A stretch of 58,977 bases of DNA from an uncultured Bacteroidales bacterium (GTDB lineage Bacteria; Bacteroidota; Bacteroidia; Bacteroidales; Bacteroidaceae). Below are positions 35,138 to 44,993 of the stretch, one piece after another; positions within the stretch are counted from its first letter, which is position 1, and the number at the start of each line of letters is the position of its first letter. Where the stretch lies: NCBI GenBank assembly GCA_902799355.1, contig CADCAG010000019.1, forward strand, positions 1-58,977. Reading direction: 5' to 3'. Below the pieces are notes generated by a model, which was given only the letters and a program-made list of their open reading frames with translations, made no database searches and was not told where the DNA came from. The translations under genes were made by a program, and so were the position numbers.

Positions 35138-37264
35138 ATGAATGAGAGTCTGAAACTGGTCGACGAGGCATTGCGAGCAGGCAATGCGGGCAGGGCTATC
35201 CGTCAGATGGAGAACTATCTGGCAGCATGGCCAGAGCAGCATACTGCCGAGAAACTGGCACAGGTGCGCGAGGACTACGACCGCATGGAAGCATATTGGC
35301 AGCAGGGTGGTGAAGACCCTCAGCGCGAGACGCTCTATCAGCGGCTCTTGCAGCGCGTGTATGTACTCTATGCCAATGTGATGCACTACCACCGCATGAA
35401 GGTGTCGCCTTATCAGAACAGTCTCTACACTCGCGTTCGCCAAGGACATCGCGACTGGTCGCTGACTGCTATCCGTCAGGAGATGGAGGGTTTTGTCAGT
35501 AATGTTGCCATGCTGCAGCTGGAGCCTGACAATAAGCGTACCACGAAGAGCGAGGCACTCTATCGAGACCACCAGCAGCAAATGAACCAGCTGTTCGAAT
35601 ATGTGCTGACGTCACGTCAATGGTCAGATACTGTGGGTGGTCAGTTTACGGAAATGATGACGTCGCCAACTATTGACACTATCGACCAACAGTTATTGAT
35701 TGCTGCCGTCACGCTGTCGTTGCTGAACCAGTTTGATATGGCTAAGTTCCGCATGTTGGTAGAGGTCTACCAACAGTCACAGGACGAGGCAGTGCGCCAG
35801 CGTGCTTTGGTGGGGTGGACATTATCTGCATCAGATACCTATCAGCAGGTCTATCCTGAACAGCGCGAACTGATAGCTGGTTTGCTGCAATCAGAAGAGG
35901 TGTGCCAAGAACTCACCGAGCTACAGATACAACTCATTTACTGCCTGAACGAAGAGAATGCCAGTCGTACCATCCAGAAGGAGATTATGCCCGACCTGCT
36001 GAAGAACTCGTCGAAGATGATGGCCCAAGATATCGAGGGTACGGAGGAGGAAAGACTGGAAGAGGTGCTGCACCCTGAAGTTTCTGAGGAGCGTATGGAA
36101 CATCTGGAGGCTTCTATGCGTCGCATGCAAGACATGCAGAAGGAGGGTGTCGACGTCTTCTATCACGGTTTCTCGCAGATTAAGCGCTATCCTTTCTTTT
36201 ATGACATCAGCAACTGGCTGGTGCCGTTCTATTGGCAACATGCCGACATCGCACAGATTGTCGCTAAGCAGGAAAATCTGTTCTTTTTGAATAAGGTGTT
36301 TGCCAGCAATGCTTTCTGCAATAGTGACAAGTATTCATTTGTCTTAGCTATGCAGGAAGTGATGGGACGTTTACCACAGCAGATGCGCGATATGCTTCAA
36401 CGTGGTGAATATACCGCAGATGAATTGGGCGAAAAAGTGGAACAGTCGGCAGCCTACGAGCGCCGTCTCTACCTGATGGATATCTACCGTTTCTTCCGTC
36501 TGTATCCGCACCGTGCCGAACTCTATAATCCTTTTGAGACCACGACTGACGAGATGGGAGGCTGTGGATTCTTTGCGTTGAACGTGCTGGCTGATACACC
36601 GATAGAAAAGTACAAGGCACAGATAGTCAGGCAGTTGAAGAAACATAAGATGCAACATGCTGCCCAGCGCTTGCTGGAGACTTTTGCAGAGCCTTATCGC
36701 GACATGCAGTATTTCTTGTGGACACACGACTATGACCATGCCTTGGAACTGAATCCCAAACATGAGCGTGCACTGTTGGGCAAGGGGCGCCAACTGTATG
36801 ATGAGGGACGCTATGATGAGGCGTTGACGTGGTTTGAGCAGCTGTCGGATGCCTATCCAGAGAAGGCGAACAATCAGTTGTATGTCGCCATCTGTCTGGT
36901 GCAGCTGGAACGCTATGAGGAGGCTTTGAAACCACTTTACCGATTGAACTACGAACAGCCCGACAACGACGCAGTTAGTAGAGTGTTAGCATGGGCGCAG
37001 ACCTGTCAGGGAAAACTGGAACAGGCAGCTAACATCTATGAACAGCTGACGAGTCGTGAACAGCAAATGGATGACGATCTGAAGAACTATGGCTACTGTC
37101 TATGGTTGCAAGGCCAGGTGGGCAGGGCAGGGGAGCTGTTTCGCCAGTACTGTCAGCGTCGTGGACAGTCGGCTGTCAGCCAATCAGACTTCTTTGATGT
37201 CGACTGGCTTAAGAAACGTGGCATCAGCATGGTGGAAATCAATATGATGCTGTCCACCCTTTGA
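35138..37264 (+). CDS. TPR-like repeat protein of unknown function
   Basis: 708 aa from the ATG at 35138 (a GTG at 35132 is in frame two codons earlier). No signal peptide. Long helical protein; clear tetratricopeptide pairs are at about 545-680 (HERALLGKGRQLYDEGRYDEALTWFE, ANNQLYVAICLVQLERYEEALK, CQGKLEQAANIYEQL). The N-terminal two thirds are helical with acidic clusters (GTEEERLEEVLHPEVSEE) and no recognised family. It is probably a scaffold. Coupled to the upstream lipoprotein gene. Confidence 0.68.
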   Translation: MNESLKLVDEALRAGNAGRAIRQMENYLAAWPEQHTAEKLAQVREDYDRMEAYWQQGGEDPQRETLYQRLLQRVYVLYANVMHYHRMKVSPYQNSLYTRVRQGHRDWSLTAIRQEMEGFVSNVAMLQLEPDNKRTTKSEALYRDHQQQMNQLFEYVLTSRQWSDTVGGQFTEMMTSPTIDTIDQQLLIAAVTLSLLNQFDMAKFRMLVEVYQQSQDEAVRQRALVGWTLSASDTYQQVYPEQRELIAGLLQSEEVCQELTELQIQLIYCLNEENASRTIQKEIMPDLLKNSSKMMAQDIEGTEEERLEEVLHPEVSEERMEHLEASMRRMQDMQKEGVDVFYHGFSQIKRYPFFYDISNWLVPFYWQHADIAQIVAKQENLFFLNKVFASNAFCNSDKYSFVLAMQEVMGRLPQQMRDMLQRGEYTADELGEKVEQSAAYERRLYLMDIYRFFRLYPHRAELYNPFETTTDEMGGCGFFALNVLADTPIEKYKAQIVRQLKKHKMQHAAQRLLETFAEPYRDMQYFLWTHDYDHALELNPKHERALLGKGRQLYDEGRYDEALTWFEQLSDAYPEKANNQLYVAICLVQLERYEEALKPLYRLNYEQPDNDAVSRVLAWAQTCQGKLEQAANIYEQLTSREQQMDDDLKNYGYCLWLQGQVGRAGELFRQYCQRRGQSAVSQSDFFDVDWLKKRGISMVEINMMLSTL

Positions 37265-37274
37265 CATTTATCTG

Positions 37275-38534
37275 TTACAGGAACGGCTGTAGCAGGTGGG
37301 CAAACCAGCCACGGAACTTTTGCCAGCCCGTGCGGAATTCGTTCCATGACTCTTCTGTCAATTGGAAGCTCTGCTGCTTGTCGCGCCAGAACATATCGTC
37401 AAGTTCGCGGGTGGTACGTTGATCAATGATAACGGCATTCTCCTCGAAATCACACTTAAGGCTGCGGGCATCTAGATTAGTGCTACCCACCGTACAGTAT
37501 TTGCCATCGACCATCATAATCTTGGAATGGTGGAAGCCAGGCTCATAGAGCCAGACGATGGCGCCGCGCTTCATCAATTTATGAGCCTGATACAAGGCAC
37601 AGTCGGGCGTCAGGGGAATGTCACTCCTTGATGACAGCATAATCTCTACCTTCACACCACGACGGATGGCGCGTGTTAGTGCCCTCGTAACGGTGGGTAT
37701 CAGCGTGAAGTAGGGGTTGATGATATGAATGGAGTCCTTGGCCTGATTGATGGCATTGACATAGAAAGTGCGCATGATCTTGGGTGTGACGCCAGGTTCA
37801 CGATTGAGGATGCCCACCATTTTGTGACCACTCGTGTAGGTGGTGTCGGGTTTCAGTCCGTCGAAATGCGTCAGCGTGCCACCATTATAGTATTTCATGC
37901 CACCAATGTTTTGGCCAGTCGTACGATTCCATATCCTGAGGAAGATGGTCTGCAGCTCGTTGACCACGTCACCTTCTAGACGACAGTGCATGTCGCGCCA
38001 TTCACCTACCTGTTCCGTACCTTTTATATAATAGTCGGCTACGTTCATACCTCCCGTATAAGCTATCTTACCGTCAATAACCACTATCTTGCGGTGGTCG
38101 CGACCATAGATGTGGTTAACCCACGGGAAGCGGATGGGGGAGTATTCTACAATCTCAATGCCTTCCTCACGCAAGGGTTTCAAGTGGCGTTTCTTCAGTG
38201 GCTGATTGTTAGAATCGTTGCCGAAACCGTCGAACATGGCACGTACCTCGACACCTTCTTTACTTTTCAGACGCAACAGGTCGAAGAGCAGGAAGGCAAT
38301 AGAGTCGTTGCGGAAATTGAAGTACTCCAGATGAATGCTGCTCTTAGCCTGAAGGATGGCATGAAACATGTCGTCAAACTTCTCCTGGCCAGAGAATAGG
38401 AGAGCCACGCTGTTGTTATTGGTAAAGCGAACTCCGCTATCGCGCAGCGTGTGAACTATTAAAGAATCGCTTGTCTGCGCAGTGGCAGACAGGCTGATGA
38501 TGGTCATAAAAATGAGTGCAAATCGTCTTAACAT
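37275..38534 (-). CDS. Phospholipase D-like protein, cardiolipin-synthase type
   Basis: 419 aa. Two PLD catalytic motifs: HIYGRDHRKIVVIDG and FHHSKIMMVDG (HxK with downstream D). A cleavable signal peptide (MLRRFALIFMTIISLSATAQ) replaces the usual two membrane helices of ClsA, suggesting a periplasmic enzyme. Cardiolipin synthases join phosphatidylglycerol units; phospholipid hydrolysis is also possible. It is the last gene of the kdsA-kdsD-sensor operon, 3 bp behind the sensor stop. Confidence 0.8.
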   Translation of the reverse strand: MLRRFALIFMTIISLSATAQTSDSLIVHTLRDSGVRFTNNNSVALLFSGQEKFDDMFHAILQAKSSIHLEYFNFRNDSIAFLLFDLLRLKSKEGVEVRAMFDGFGNDSNNQPLKKRHLKPLREEGIEIVEYSPIRFPWVNHIYGRDHRKIVVIDGKIAYTGGMNVADYYIKGTEQVGEWRDMHCRLEGDVVNELQTIFLRIWNRTTGQNIGGMKYYNGGTLTHFDGLKPDTTYTSGHKMVGILNREPGVTPKIMRTFYVNAINQAKDSIHIINPYFTLIPTVTRALTRAIRRGVKVEIMLSSRSDIPLTPDCALYQAHKLMKRGAIVWLYEPGFHHSKIMMVDGKYCTVGSTNLDARSLKCDFEENAVIIDQRTTRELDDMFWRDKQQSFQLTEESWNEFRTGWQKFRGWFAHLLQPFL

Positions 38535-38537
38535 GGT

Positions 38538-41500
38538 TTATTTCTTATTCTTCAGACGATATTCAAGTGGAGTCATACCGTACTTATCCTTAAAGATATT
38601 GATAAAGTTCTCTGCCGTCATAAATCCAACGTTGAGAGCCAACTCGCTGAGGTTGATGTTGGTGGTAACGAGCAGTGTGCAGGCATGCTTCAGGCGTATC
38701 TCACGTACCACCTCGGCAGGTGTCTTGGTGGTGATGGCACGTATCTTATGGAAGAATGGTACACGTCCCATACCCATTGCGGCAGCGATATCCTCCAGGC
38801 TGATCTGTCCACGACTCATGTTCTGTAGTACGAACTGTTCGACATTACGCATCAGCTGCTGGTCCATGATGTTGTTCATTGAGTAATCGCCAATAGTGTT
38901 GTCGTCGTAGTACTTGGCCAGCATATTGGTCTGTTCTTGCTTAGCAGCGACCTCCATCTTGTCGATATCTTCCTGAGTCTGAGGTGCTTCGGACTCTTCC
39001 TGTTTCTGGGCAACATTGCCACTCGTGAGTTCTTCAAAACTCATAGTGGCAGTGGTCATACTGGCGTTCTGGCCTTCCAGCATGCGCGTCTCCTTACCCT
39101 CGATGACGTTCTGGTTAATCTCAATAGGAGCCAGACCCATCACCTTGTTGAAACGCATGACGGCTTCCTGAACGTTGAACGGCTTAGCCAAGTAGTCGTC
39201 AGCAGCCAGCGTGATGTTCAGGTCGCTCATGGTCTCTGGTGTCAGCACGGTGTCAGTCATTAGCACAAACTTGGTCTTGTTCTTGCTATGACTGGACTTG
39301 AATTGGTTACACAACTCACTACCCGTGATGCTATCGCCCATATTGTGCTTGCAGACCACAAGGTCGGCTTTGAGCGTCTCGATGTCAGGGATGGCATCCT
39401 TGATATTGTCATAGATGTGGAAGTCGTAGATTTCGCAGAGGTGGGCACGCATGAAGTGCAGGAACTCGCGGTTGTTGTCGATGAAGACCACGCAGAACTT
39501 CTGAGTCTGTCCCTCGAAGCGCAGGGGTTTGATGTCGAGCGACAACTGCTGGCCTGTCTCAACAGCCAATTCAATCTCACCCTCCTCATTCAACTCCAGA
39601 CGATCCTTGGCAGTCGACTCAGCCTTCTTCTCAGGATTCTCCAGCGTGCTCTGCATCTCGGAGATGCGCGTGATAACCTGCAACAACTGGAAATGCAGCG
39701 AGTTGAGCTGTTCACGACCCTCCAGCGACTGTTCACGCATAGACATATCACCAATGATGGTGGTCATGCGAGCCATAGGCTGACGGAGCTCGTCACTGGC
39801 CAACTTGATTTCCTCGCGCTGACGCTTCAGTTCCTCGATAACGGTGTTGCGCTTCTTCCATGCTTTCTTATACTTCTTGATGCCAAAGCGCCAAATGAGG
39901 ACGATGACGATGAGGATTATGACATAGAAGGTAAGCATCCACCATGACAGCCACCATGGACGGTCAATATGGATTTCGAGAATTCGCTCCTGGTTGCTGA
40001 CAGCACCTTCCGCACTGACAGCCTTGACATGCAGCTTATAGTCGCCACTGCTCAGATTCTCGAAACGGACACCATGGAGTAGGGCATCGCCATTGCGCCA
40101 GTCATTATCCATACCCTCCATCCAGTACATGAACTGTAGGCGCTCGCCTTGGTTGTAGTTACCAGCGGCAAACTTAATAGTGATGGTATTCTGACTGTTG
40201 AACAGCTCTATCTTATTACTCTCGTTGAGAGATTGCGGAAGAATGATGTTGCCATCGTAGTTGACACCTGTCAGGATTTCCTGTTCTCCGACAAACAGTT
40301 GTGTCAGCATGACGCGAGGCAGTGAGACCTGATCGTCCTTGTTGCTGTGACGAACCCAGTTGACACCATAGAGTCCTCCAAACAGCACCTCTCCATCCTT
40401 TTTGGTAAGGATAGAACCCATGTTGAACTCATTGCTCTGCAGACCATCGCTGATGGTGTAGTTGTAGAGACCGTAGTTGAAGGTCTCGTCTTCATGGTTA
40501 CGCTGTACGACGATACGGCTCACACCATTGCTGGTGGTAATCCAGATGCTGTGGTTCTTGTCCTCAGCAATACCGCAGATAGTGTTATTGCACAGTCCGT
40601 CTTTCTCTGTGACCTTGCTCAACTCGTCATTGACAGGGTTCAAGATGTTTATACCTTCGCGAGTACCTATCCATAATAGACCTCTGGAGTCTTCGTAGAT
40701 TTGGGTGATATAGTTGTTCGTAAACGACTTCATATTTGAAGCGTTACCCGTCAGTACGGTCTTCTCGCGTGTAGACAGGTTGAGGATTACCAGACCTTCT
40801 GCAGTACCAATCAGCATGTTGTTGTTGGTACCATAGAACAGTGCTGTTATGTTGTTGGTAGTCAGCATGCCGTTCTCACGAGTGTACGACGAGAAGGTGT
40901 TCATCCTGGGGTTGTACACCTGCAGACCGCCATTGGTGGCAATCCAGAGGTTACCACTCTTATCACAGCTCAGTGCGTTGATATGGTCATCGATGAGCGT
41001 CTTCATGCTGTCGCGAGCAGCAGAGTAGAAAGTGCTGACGCCATCCTTGATACGTGTCAGACCGTTCTGCTTGGAACCTACCCACAAGCTACCGTCAGGC
41101 GTAGTGGTCATGGTGGTAATCTTTTGGCTTGCCAGTGCCCCCTCATAGTCTACGAGACCCTTGTCGCCTGTACCGTACCATATCTTTCCATTGCTGTCTT
41201 CTGCGATAGCCGTAATGTCACCATTAATCAATGACTGGAACTTATAGATGTTGTCACCGTAGTACGCCAATCCTGACTTTTCAGTACCTACCCATAACAG
41301 GTCGGTGTCATCTATATAGACACTCTGGATGCTGATAATATCCTCAGCCATCTGGAATCTGTTCACACCCTTGGGACGTACAGGTTCCATCTCCAGTGTT
41401 TTTACGTCACAGCGAATCAGTCCCTTACGGTCAGTAGCTATCCAGATGTTACCCTTGCTGTCGCCAACCATACCGTTGACACTGTGGTCTGTGTTGTTGC

Positions 41501-42293
41501 CCGTCATACCCAACTGGTCGCCAATGGTGGTGTTCCACGTGTTGGTGTTCTTGTTATAGAGCATCAGCGTGCCCTGTCCGTAGAGCCAGATATTGTCCTG
41601 CTGGTCGGCAAAGGCACTCAGCGTGCTTGACTTGCGCAGATGCTGTTGGGCAATAACATCGTTTTTCCAAACTGTATGCTGCTGGCGCATGACGTCGCAG
41701 CAGACGATGCGGCCGTCATCATAGACAATCATAGCACCATCACGACACTCACTGATAGAGGTGATCACACCCTGCGGAACACCATGGGAATCGTTAGTAT
41801 AGCCAAACTCAAAGAGCAGCTGCTGTTGCATGTTATAAGCTACCACACCTTTGTTGGGGATGGCTGCCCAAAAGTTCTTATGACTGTCAATATATACCAC
41901 ACTGGGAGAGCCCTCTATGCCCATTCGGCCATAGACCTGCTTCATGTCACGCTCGAAAGTCTCGGTCTGTGGGTGGTAGATGCAGAAACCTGCTGAGGTC
42001 TCTATCCATAGCGTTCCTTCCAGTGTTTCCTGGATACTGATAATATAGCTGTCAGGCAGTGAAGAACCGTCCTGTGAGTTACACTGGAAGTTGTGGAACG
42101 TATAGCCGTCGTAACGGTATAGTCCTGCAGGTGTTCCGAACCATACATAGCCTCGCGAGTCTTTCAGTATGCAGTTAATCTGGCTGATGGTCAGACCACT
42201 ACGGGCATCCAACGTCTTAAACAGGTAAACACCAGCAGCTGCCAATGGCAATGCCAGCATCAGGATGAGCAATATCTTTCTCAGTATCTTCAT
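38538..42293 (-). CDS. Hybrid-two-component-like sensor lacking kinase catalysis and phospho-acceptors, with AraC output
   Basis: 1251 aa from the ATG at 42293 (a GTG at 42323 would overlap kdsD). N-terminal membrane anchor, about 14 periplasmic propeller repeats (e.g. SIWITTSNGVSRI, RGLLWIGTREGI), a Y_Y_Y-like domain, a transmembrane helix (about 781-800), a helical linker at the DHp position (about 830), a REC-like domain (about 931-1045) and an AraC HTH (about 1160-1251). The DHp phospho-acceptor motif SHELRTP reads SDELRQP, no N, G1 or G2 ATP-binding boxes follow, and the REC phospho-acceptor region reads DLVVCKHNMG with Lys at the Asp position. Signalling by phosphotransfer is thus unlikely. 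Confidence 0.8.
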   Translation of the reverse strand: MKILRKILLILMLALPLAAAGVYLFKTLDARSGLTISQINCILKDSRGYVWFGTPAGLYRYDGYTFHNFQCNSQDGSSLPDSYIISIQETLEGTLWIETSAGFCIYHPQTETFERDMKQVYGRMGIEGSPSVVYIDSHKNFWAAIPNKGVVAYNMQQQLLFEFGYTNDSHGVPQGVITSISECRDGAMIVYDDGRIVCCDVMRQQHTVWKNDVIAQQHLRKSSTLSAFADQQDNIWLYGQGTLMLYNKNTNTWNTTIGDQLGMTGNNTDHSVNGMVGDSKGNIWIATDRKGLIRCDVKTLEMEPVRPKGVNRFQMAEDIISIQSVYIDDTDLLWVGTEKSGLAYYGDNIYKFQSLINGDITAIAEDSNGKIWYGTGDKGLVDYEGALASQKITTMTTTPDGSLWVGSKQNGLTRIKDGVSTFYSAARDSMKTLIDDHINALSCDKSGNLWIATNGGLQVYNPRMNTFSSYTRENGMLTTNNITALFYGTNNNMLIGTAEGLVILNLSTREKTVLTGNASNMKSFTNNYITQIYEDSRGLLWIGTREGINILNPVNDELSKVTEKDGLCNNTICGIAEDKNHSIWITTSNGVSRIVVQRNHEDETFNYGLYNYTISDGLQSNEFNMGSILTKKDGEVLFGGLYGVNWVRHSNKDDQVSLPRVMLTQLFVGEQEILTGVNYDGNIILPQSLNESNKIELFNSQNTITIKFAAGNYNQGERLQFMYWMEGMDNDWRNGDALLHGVRFENLSSGDYKLHVKAVSAEGAVSNQERILEIHIDRPWWLSWWMLTFYVIILIVIVLIWRFGIKKYKKAWKKRNTVIEELKRQREEIKLASDELRQPMARMTTIIGDMSMREQSLEGREQLNSLHFQLLQVITRISEMQSTLENPEKKAESTAKDRLELNEEGEIELAVETGQQLSLDIKPLRFEGQTQKFCVVFIDNNREFLHFMRAHLCEIYDFHIYDNIKDAIPDIETLKADLVVCKHNMGDSITGSELCNQFKSSHSKNKTKFVLMTDTVLTPETMSDLNITLAADDYLAKPFNVQEAVMRFNKVMGLAPIEINQNVIEGKETRMLEGQNASMTTATMSFEELTSGNVAQKQEESEAPQTQEDIDKMEVAAKQEQTNMLAKYYDDNTIGDYSMNNIMDQQLMRNVEQFVLQNMSRGQISLEDIAAAMGMGRVPFFHKIRAITTKTPAEVVREIRLKHACTLLVTTNINLSELALNVGFMTAENFINIFKDKYGMTPLEYRLKNKK

Positions 42294-42310
42294 ATACCTA
42301 TTATATATAT

Positions 42311-43258
42311 TTATAGTACGCACGCGTAGCGGTCGACAATACCCATGAGGTGGTTGTCGTTATCCACTACTAGCACGTTATGGATTTTATGCTTGTTCAT
42401 AATCTTCTGAATGTCTGAGATCTTAGCCTGCGGACCAACGGTCTTCGGCGTGCGTGTCATGATGTCTTCAACGGTGTGGTTGAAGAACTCTGCTTGCCAC
42501 TTCTCCATAGCACGACGGATGTCACCATCGGTAATCAGGCCCGCAATCTTACCATCCTCTATGGCAACGCCCAGTCCTAGCTTGCCTTTGCTGACATTGA
42601 TAATTGCCTTACCTAAATGCATGTCGGCAGACAGCACAGGCAGGTTCTCGGTAATCATGACATCCTGAGCGGTGGTCAGCAGACGCTTACCCAGCTCTCC
42701 ACCAGGGTGGAACTGTGCAAAGTCCTGTGGACGGAAGTGACGCTTCTCCATCAGCGCGATAGCCAGTGCGTCGCCCATAGCCAGCGTGGCCGTGGTACTG
42801 CTGGTCGGTGCCAGATTCAACGGGCAGGCTTCTTTCTCTACGCTGACATTCAGGTGACAGGTAGAATATTTCGCCAACAGCGATTGTGGGTTACCGCTCA
42901 TACCGATAATAGGTATCTGCATGTGCAACACCATTGGGATGAAGCGCAACAGCTCGTCAGTCTGTCCAGAGTTAGAGATGGCCAGCACCACGTCACCTTG
43001 CGACATCACGCCCAGGTCTCCATGATATACATCCAGCGGATTGATAAAGAACGATGGTGTTCCTGTCGATGCCAGCGTAGCCGCAATCTTGGCTCCAATA
43101 TGGCCGCTCTTGCCCACGCCAGTCACGATAACCTTTCCCTTACACTCCAACATCATGTCGACGGCACGTTCAAAGTCGTCGTCCATCTTGGGTATCAGGT
43201 CGAGTATGGCCTGTGCCTCATCCTTTAAACTCTGTATAGCGATCTCTCTTGTTGTCAT
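42311..43258 (-). CDS. kdsD: D-arabinose-5-phosphate isomerase (KdsD/KpsF) with CBS pair
   Basis: 315 aa. SIS domain with VIVTGVGKSGHIGAKIA and AISNSGQTDELL, then two CBS repeats (MITENLPVLS..., MTRTPKTVG...HNVLVVD). Converts ribulose-5-phosphate to arabinose-5-phosphate, the Kdo precursor. It is 11 nt after kdsA and 17 nt before the sensor gene. Confidence 0.92.
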   Translation of the reverse strand: MTTREIAIQSLKDEAQAILDLIPKMDDDFERAVDMMLECKGKVIVTGVGKSGHIGAKIAATLASTGTPSFFINPLDVYHGDLGVMSQGDVVLAISNSGQTDELLRFIPMVLHMQIPIIGMSGNPQSLLAKYSTCHLNVSVEKEACPLNLAPTSSTTATLAMGDALAIALMEKRHFRPQDFAQFHPGGELGKRLLTTAQDVMITENLPVLSADMHLGKAIINVSKGKLGLGVAIEDGKIAGLITDGDIRRAMEKWQAEFFNHTVEDIMTRTPKTVGPQAKISDIQKIMNKHKIHNVLVVDNDNHLMGIVDRYACVL

Positions 43259-43269
43259 TTCTGTTTTCG

Positions 43270-44028
43270 TTATTCTTTTATCAGCTTTGCGACTAAATCG
43301 TAAAGCGCACTCAACTCCAGCATATTGGCTGCGTCGCTGAGACCTTGGTCTGGGGTGGGGTGTACCTCAAAGAAGAATCCTGTGGCACCAAAGGCTTTGG
43401 CTGCCATTGCCATCTGTGGTACGAAACGGCGGTCGCCACCCGTCTTGCCGTCAGCACCGCCAGGGCGCTGTACGCTGTGGGTACAGTCCATGATTACGTT
43501 GTTAGTGATTTCCAACATGTCGGGGATGTTGCGGAAGTCTACCACCAGGTTGTTGTAGCCCATCATATTGCCACGCTCCGTGAGCCATACTTCCTTGGCA
43601 CCTCCGTCGAGTGCTTTCTCTACGGGGTACTTCATGTCGTGGCCACTCAGGAACTGCGCCTTCTTAATATTGACAGTCTTACCCGTCTTGGCAGCTGCCA
43701 GCAACAGATCTGTCTGGCGGCAAAGGAAAGCGGGAATCTGCAGCACGTCACACACCTGACCAGCGGGTTCTGCCTGCCAAGATTCATGAATATCTGTTAA
43801 CACGCGCAGACCATATTTTGATTTAACATCACTCAACATTAGTAGTCCATGATCAATACCAGGACCACGGAATGAATGTACAGAGGTGCGATTGGCCTTG
43901 TCAAATGAGGCCTTAAAAATGATGTCGGTACCCAGTTTCTTGTTGATTTCCACCAACTTAGCAGCCACCGTGTCCAGCAACTCGGCAGACTCTATCACAC
44001 AGGGACCAGCTATAAACGTCTGTTTCAT
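43270..44028 (-). CDS. kdsA: 3-deoxy-8-phosphooctulonate synthase
   Basis: 252 aa from the ATG at 44028, which starts MKQTFIAGPCVIES; an open frame extends upstream to 44133 but without homology. Motifs: FKASFDKANRTS, LTDIHESWQA, KKAQFLSGHDMKYP, MMGYNNLVVDFR and DCTHSVQRPGG. Condenses arabinose-5-phosphate and phosphoenolpyruvate to Kdo-8-phosphate. First gene of the operon; a TATCTTTG box at 44062-44055 lies upstream. Confidence 0.93.
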   Translation of the reverse strand: MKQTFIAGPCVIESAELLDTVAAKLVEINKKLGTDIIFKASFDKANRTSVHSFRGPGIDHGLLMLSDVKSKYGLRVLTDIHESWQAEPAGQVCDVLQIPAFLCRQTDLLLAAAKTGKTVNIKKAQFLSGHDMKYPVEKALDGGAKEVWLTERGNMMGYNNLVVDFRNIPDMLEITNNVIMDCTHSVQRPGGADGKTGGDRRFVPQMAMAAKAFGATGFFFEVHPTPDQGLSDAANMLELSALYDLVAKLIKE

Positions 44029-44054
44029 GTGTATTTTCCTTACATAATACCTTG

Positions 44055-44062
44055 CAAAGATA
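44055..44062 (-). promoter_or_regulatory. -7 box of the kdsA operon
   Basis: TATCTTTG on the minus strand, 26 bp before the kdsA start; no clear -33. Confidence 0.5.
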
Positions 44063-44132
44063 CGCATTTTTCTCATAAAAACCATGATTTTCATCAATTT
44101 TTTGCCTAAAATGTAAAAAAGTCGAGAAAACA

Positions 44133-44165
44133 TTTGGTGGTTTCAAAGTTTTTTCTTTAACTTTG
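44133..44165 (+). promoter_or_regulatory. Promoter of the outer-membrane barrel gene
   Basis: TTTG (44133-44136), 21 bp, TAACTTTG (44158-44165). The leader is about 75 nt long, ending near the start at 44248. Confidence 0.65.
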
Positions 44166-44247
44166 CACCGTCGAAACGAAAAAATACGTTAAGACACCTA
44201 TTAAATTAGAAAACAATTATTTCATTAATCTATTAAAAAAGACAATT

Positions 44248-44847
44248 ATGAAAAAGATTATGATGACTCTGGCTGCAGTCGCAGTAGCAGCTACTATGAA
44301 TGCACAGATGTACATTGGTGGTACTTTTAATCTTGGTTTTGAGAACAAGTTGACTGACGTAGATGGTAACGAAGCTACTGGTATGGCTTTCCAGATTAAG
44401 CCTGAAATCGGCTTCGGACTTGACGAGAAATCTTCTGTTGGTTTCGTTATTGGTTTTGGTATGACCAACAATACTAATGAGATGCTCGGTGGTGCTGCTG
44501 CACTCTTTGGTAATGGTGTTAAGACCGATAAGTCTGCTATTCAGTTCGAGATTGCTCCTTACTACCGTTACAAGTTCCTGCAGTTCGACAAGATCGATAT
44601 CTTTGTTGATGCTCAGGTAGGTTTCATCTACACAAAGCTGGATGAGTGGAACAACACTACTTTCAACATTGGTGTTCGTCCTGGTGTTGCTTACAATGCA
44701 AACGACAAGTTCAGCTTCGTTGCTAAGTTCGGTCAGGGTCTGTTCTTCCAGTCTTCAAAGGATAAGGACAGCGATGCTAAGAGCAAGTTCGGTCTGAACG
44801 CCAACACTCTGGCTCCCCTGGAGATTGGTATGTACTACAACTTCTAA
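44248..44847 (+). CDS. Small outer-membrane beta-barrel protein
   Basis: 199 aa. Signal peptide MKKIMMTLAAVAVAATMNA, then eight to ten alternating strands (MYIGGTFNLGFENKL, SSVGFVIGFGMTNN, PYYRYKFLQFDKIDIFVDAQVGFIY) and a C-terminal IGMYYNF with the terminal aromatic needed by BAM. It belongs to the porin/OmpW-like superfamily of small barrels, typical abundant surface proteins in Bacteroidota. Codon use looks biased to high expression, and it has its own promoter and terminator. A 3' remnant of a second, related barrel gene is at 45412-45453. Confidence 0.82.
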   Translation: MKKIMMTLAAVAVAATMNAQMYIGGTFNLGFENKLTDVDGNEATGMAFQIKPEIGFGLDEKSSVGFVIGFGMTNNTNEMLGGAAALFGNGVKTDKSAIQFEIAPYYRYKFLQFDKIDIFVDAQVGFIYTKLDEWNNTTFNIGVRPGVAYNANDKFSFVAKFGQGLFFQSSKDKDSDAKSKFGLNANTLAPLEIGMYYNF

Positions 44848-44882
44848 TTCGGAGAGTTTAGTTTAAAAAACAAATATTAATT

Positions 44883-44912
44883 AATAAGGTGAGTCGCAAG
44901 GCTCACCTTATT
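44883..44912 (+). terminator. Terminator of the barrel gene
   Basis: An 11-bp stem, AATAAGGTGAG with CTCACCTTATT, eight-base loop, then TTTTG. Confidence 0.85.
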
Positions 44913-44993
44913 TTTGTTATTGGCTATTTGATATTTGGATAATGTTGTATAATTATACGTTTCTATTTTAATAGGTCGAAAATTTTATGATAA

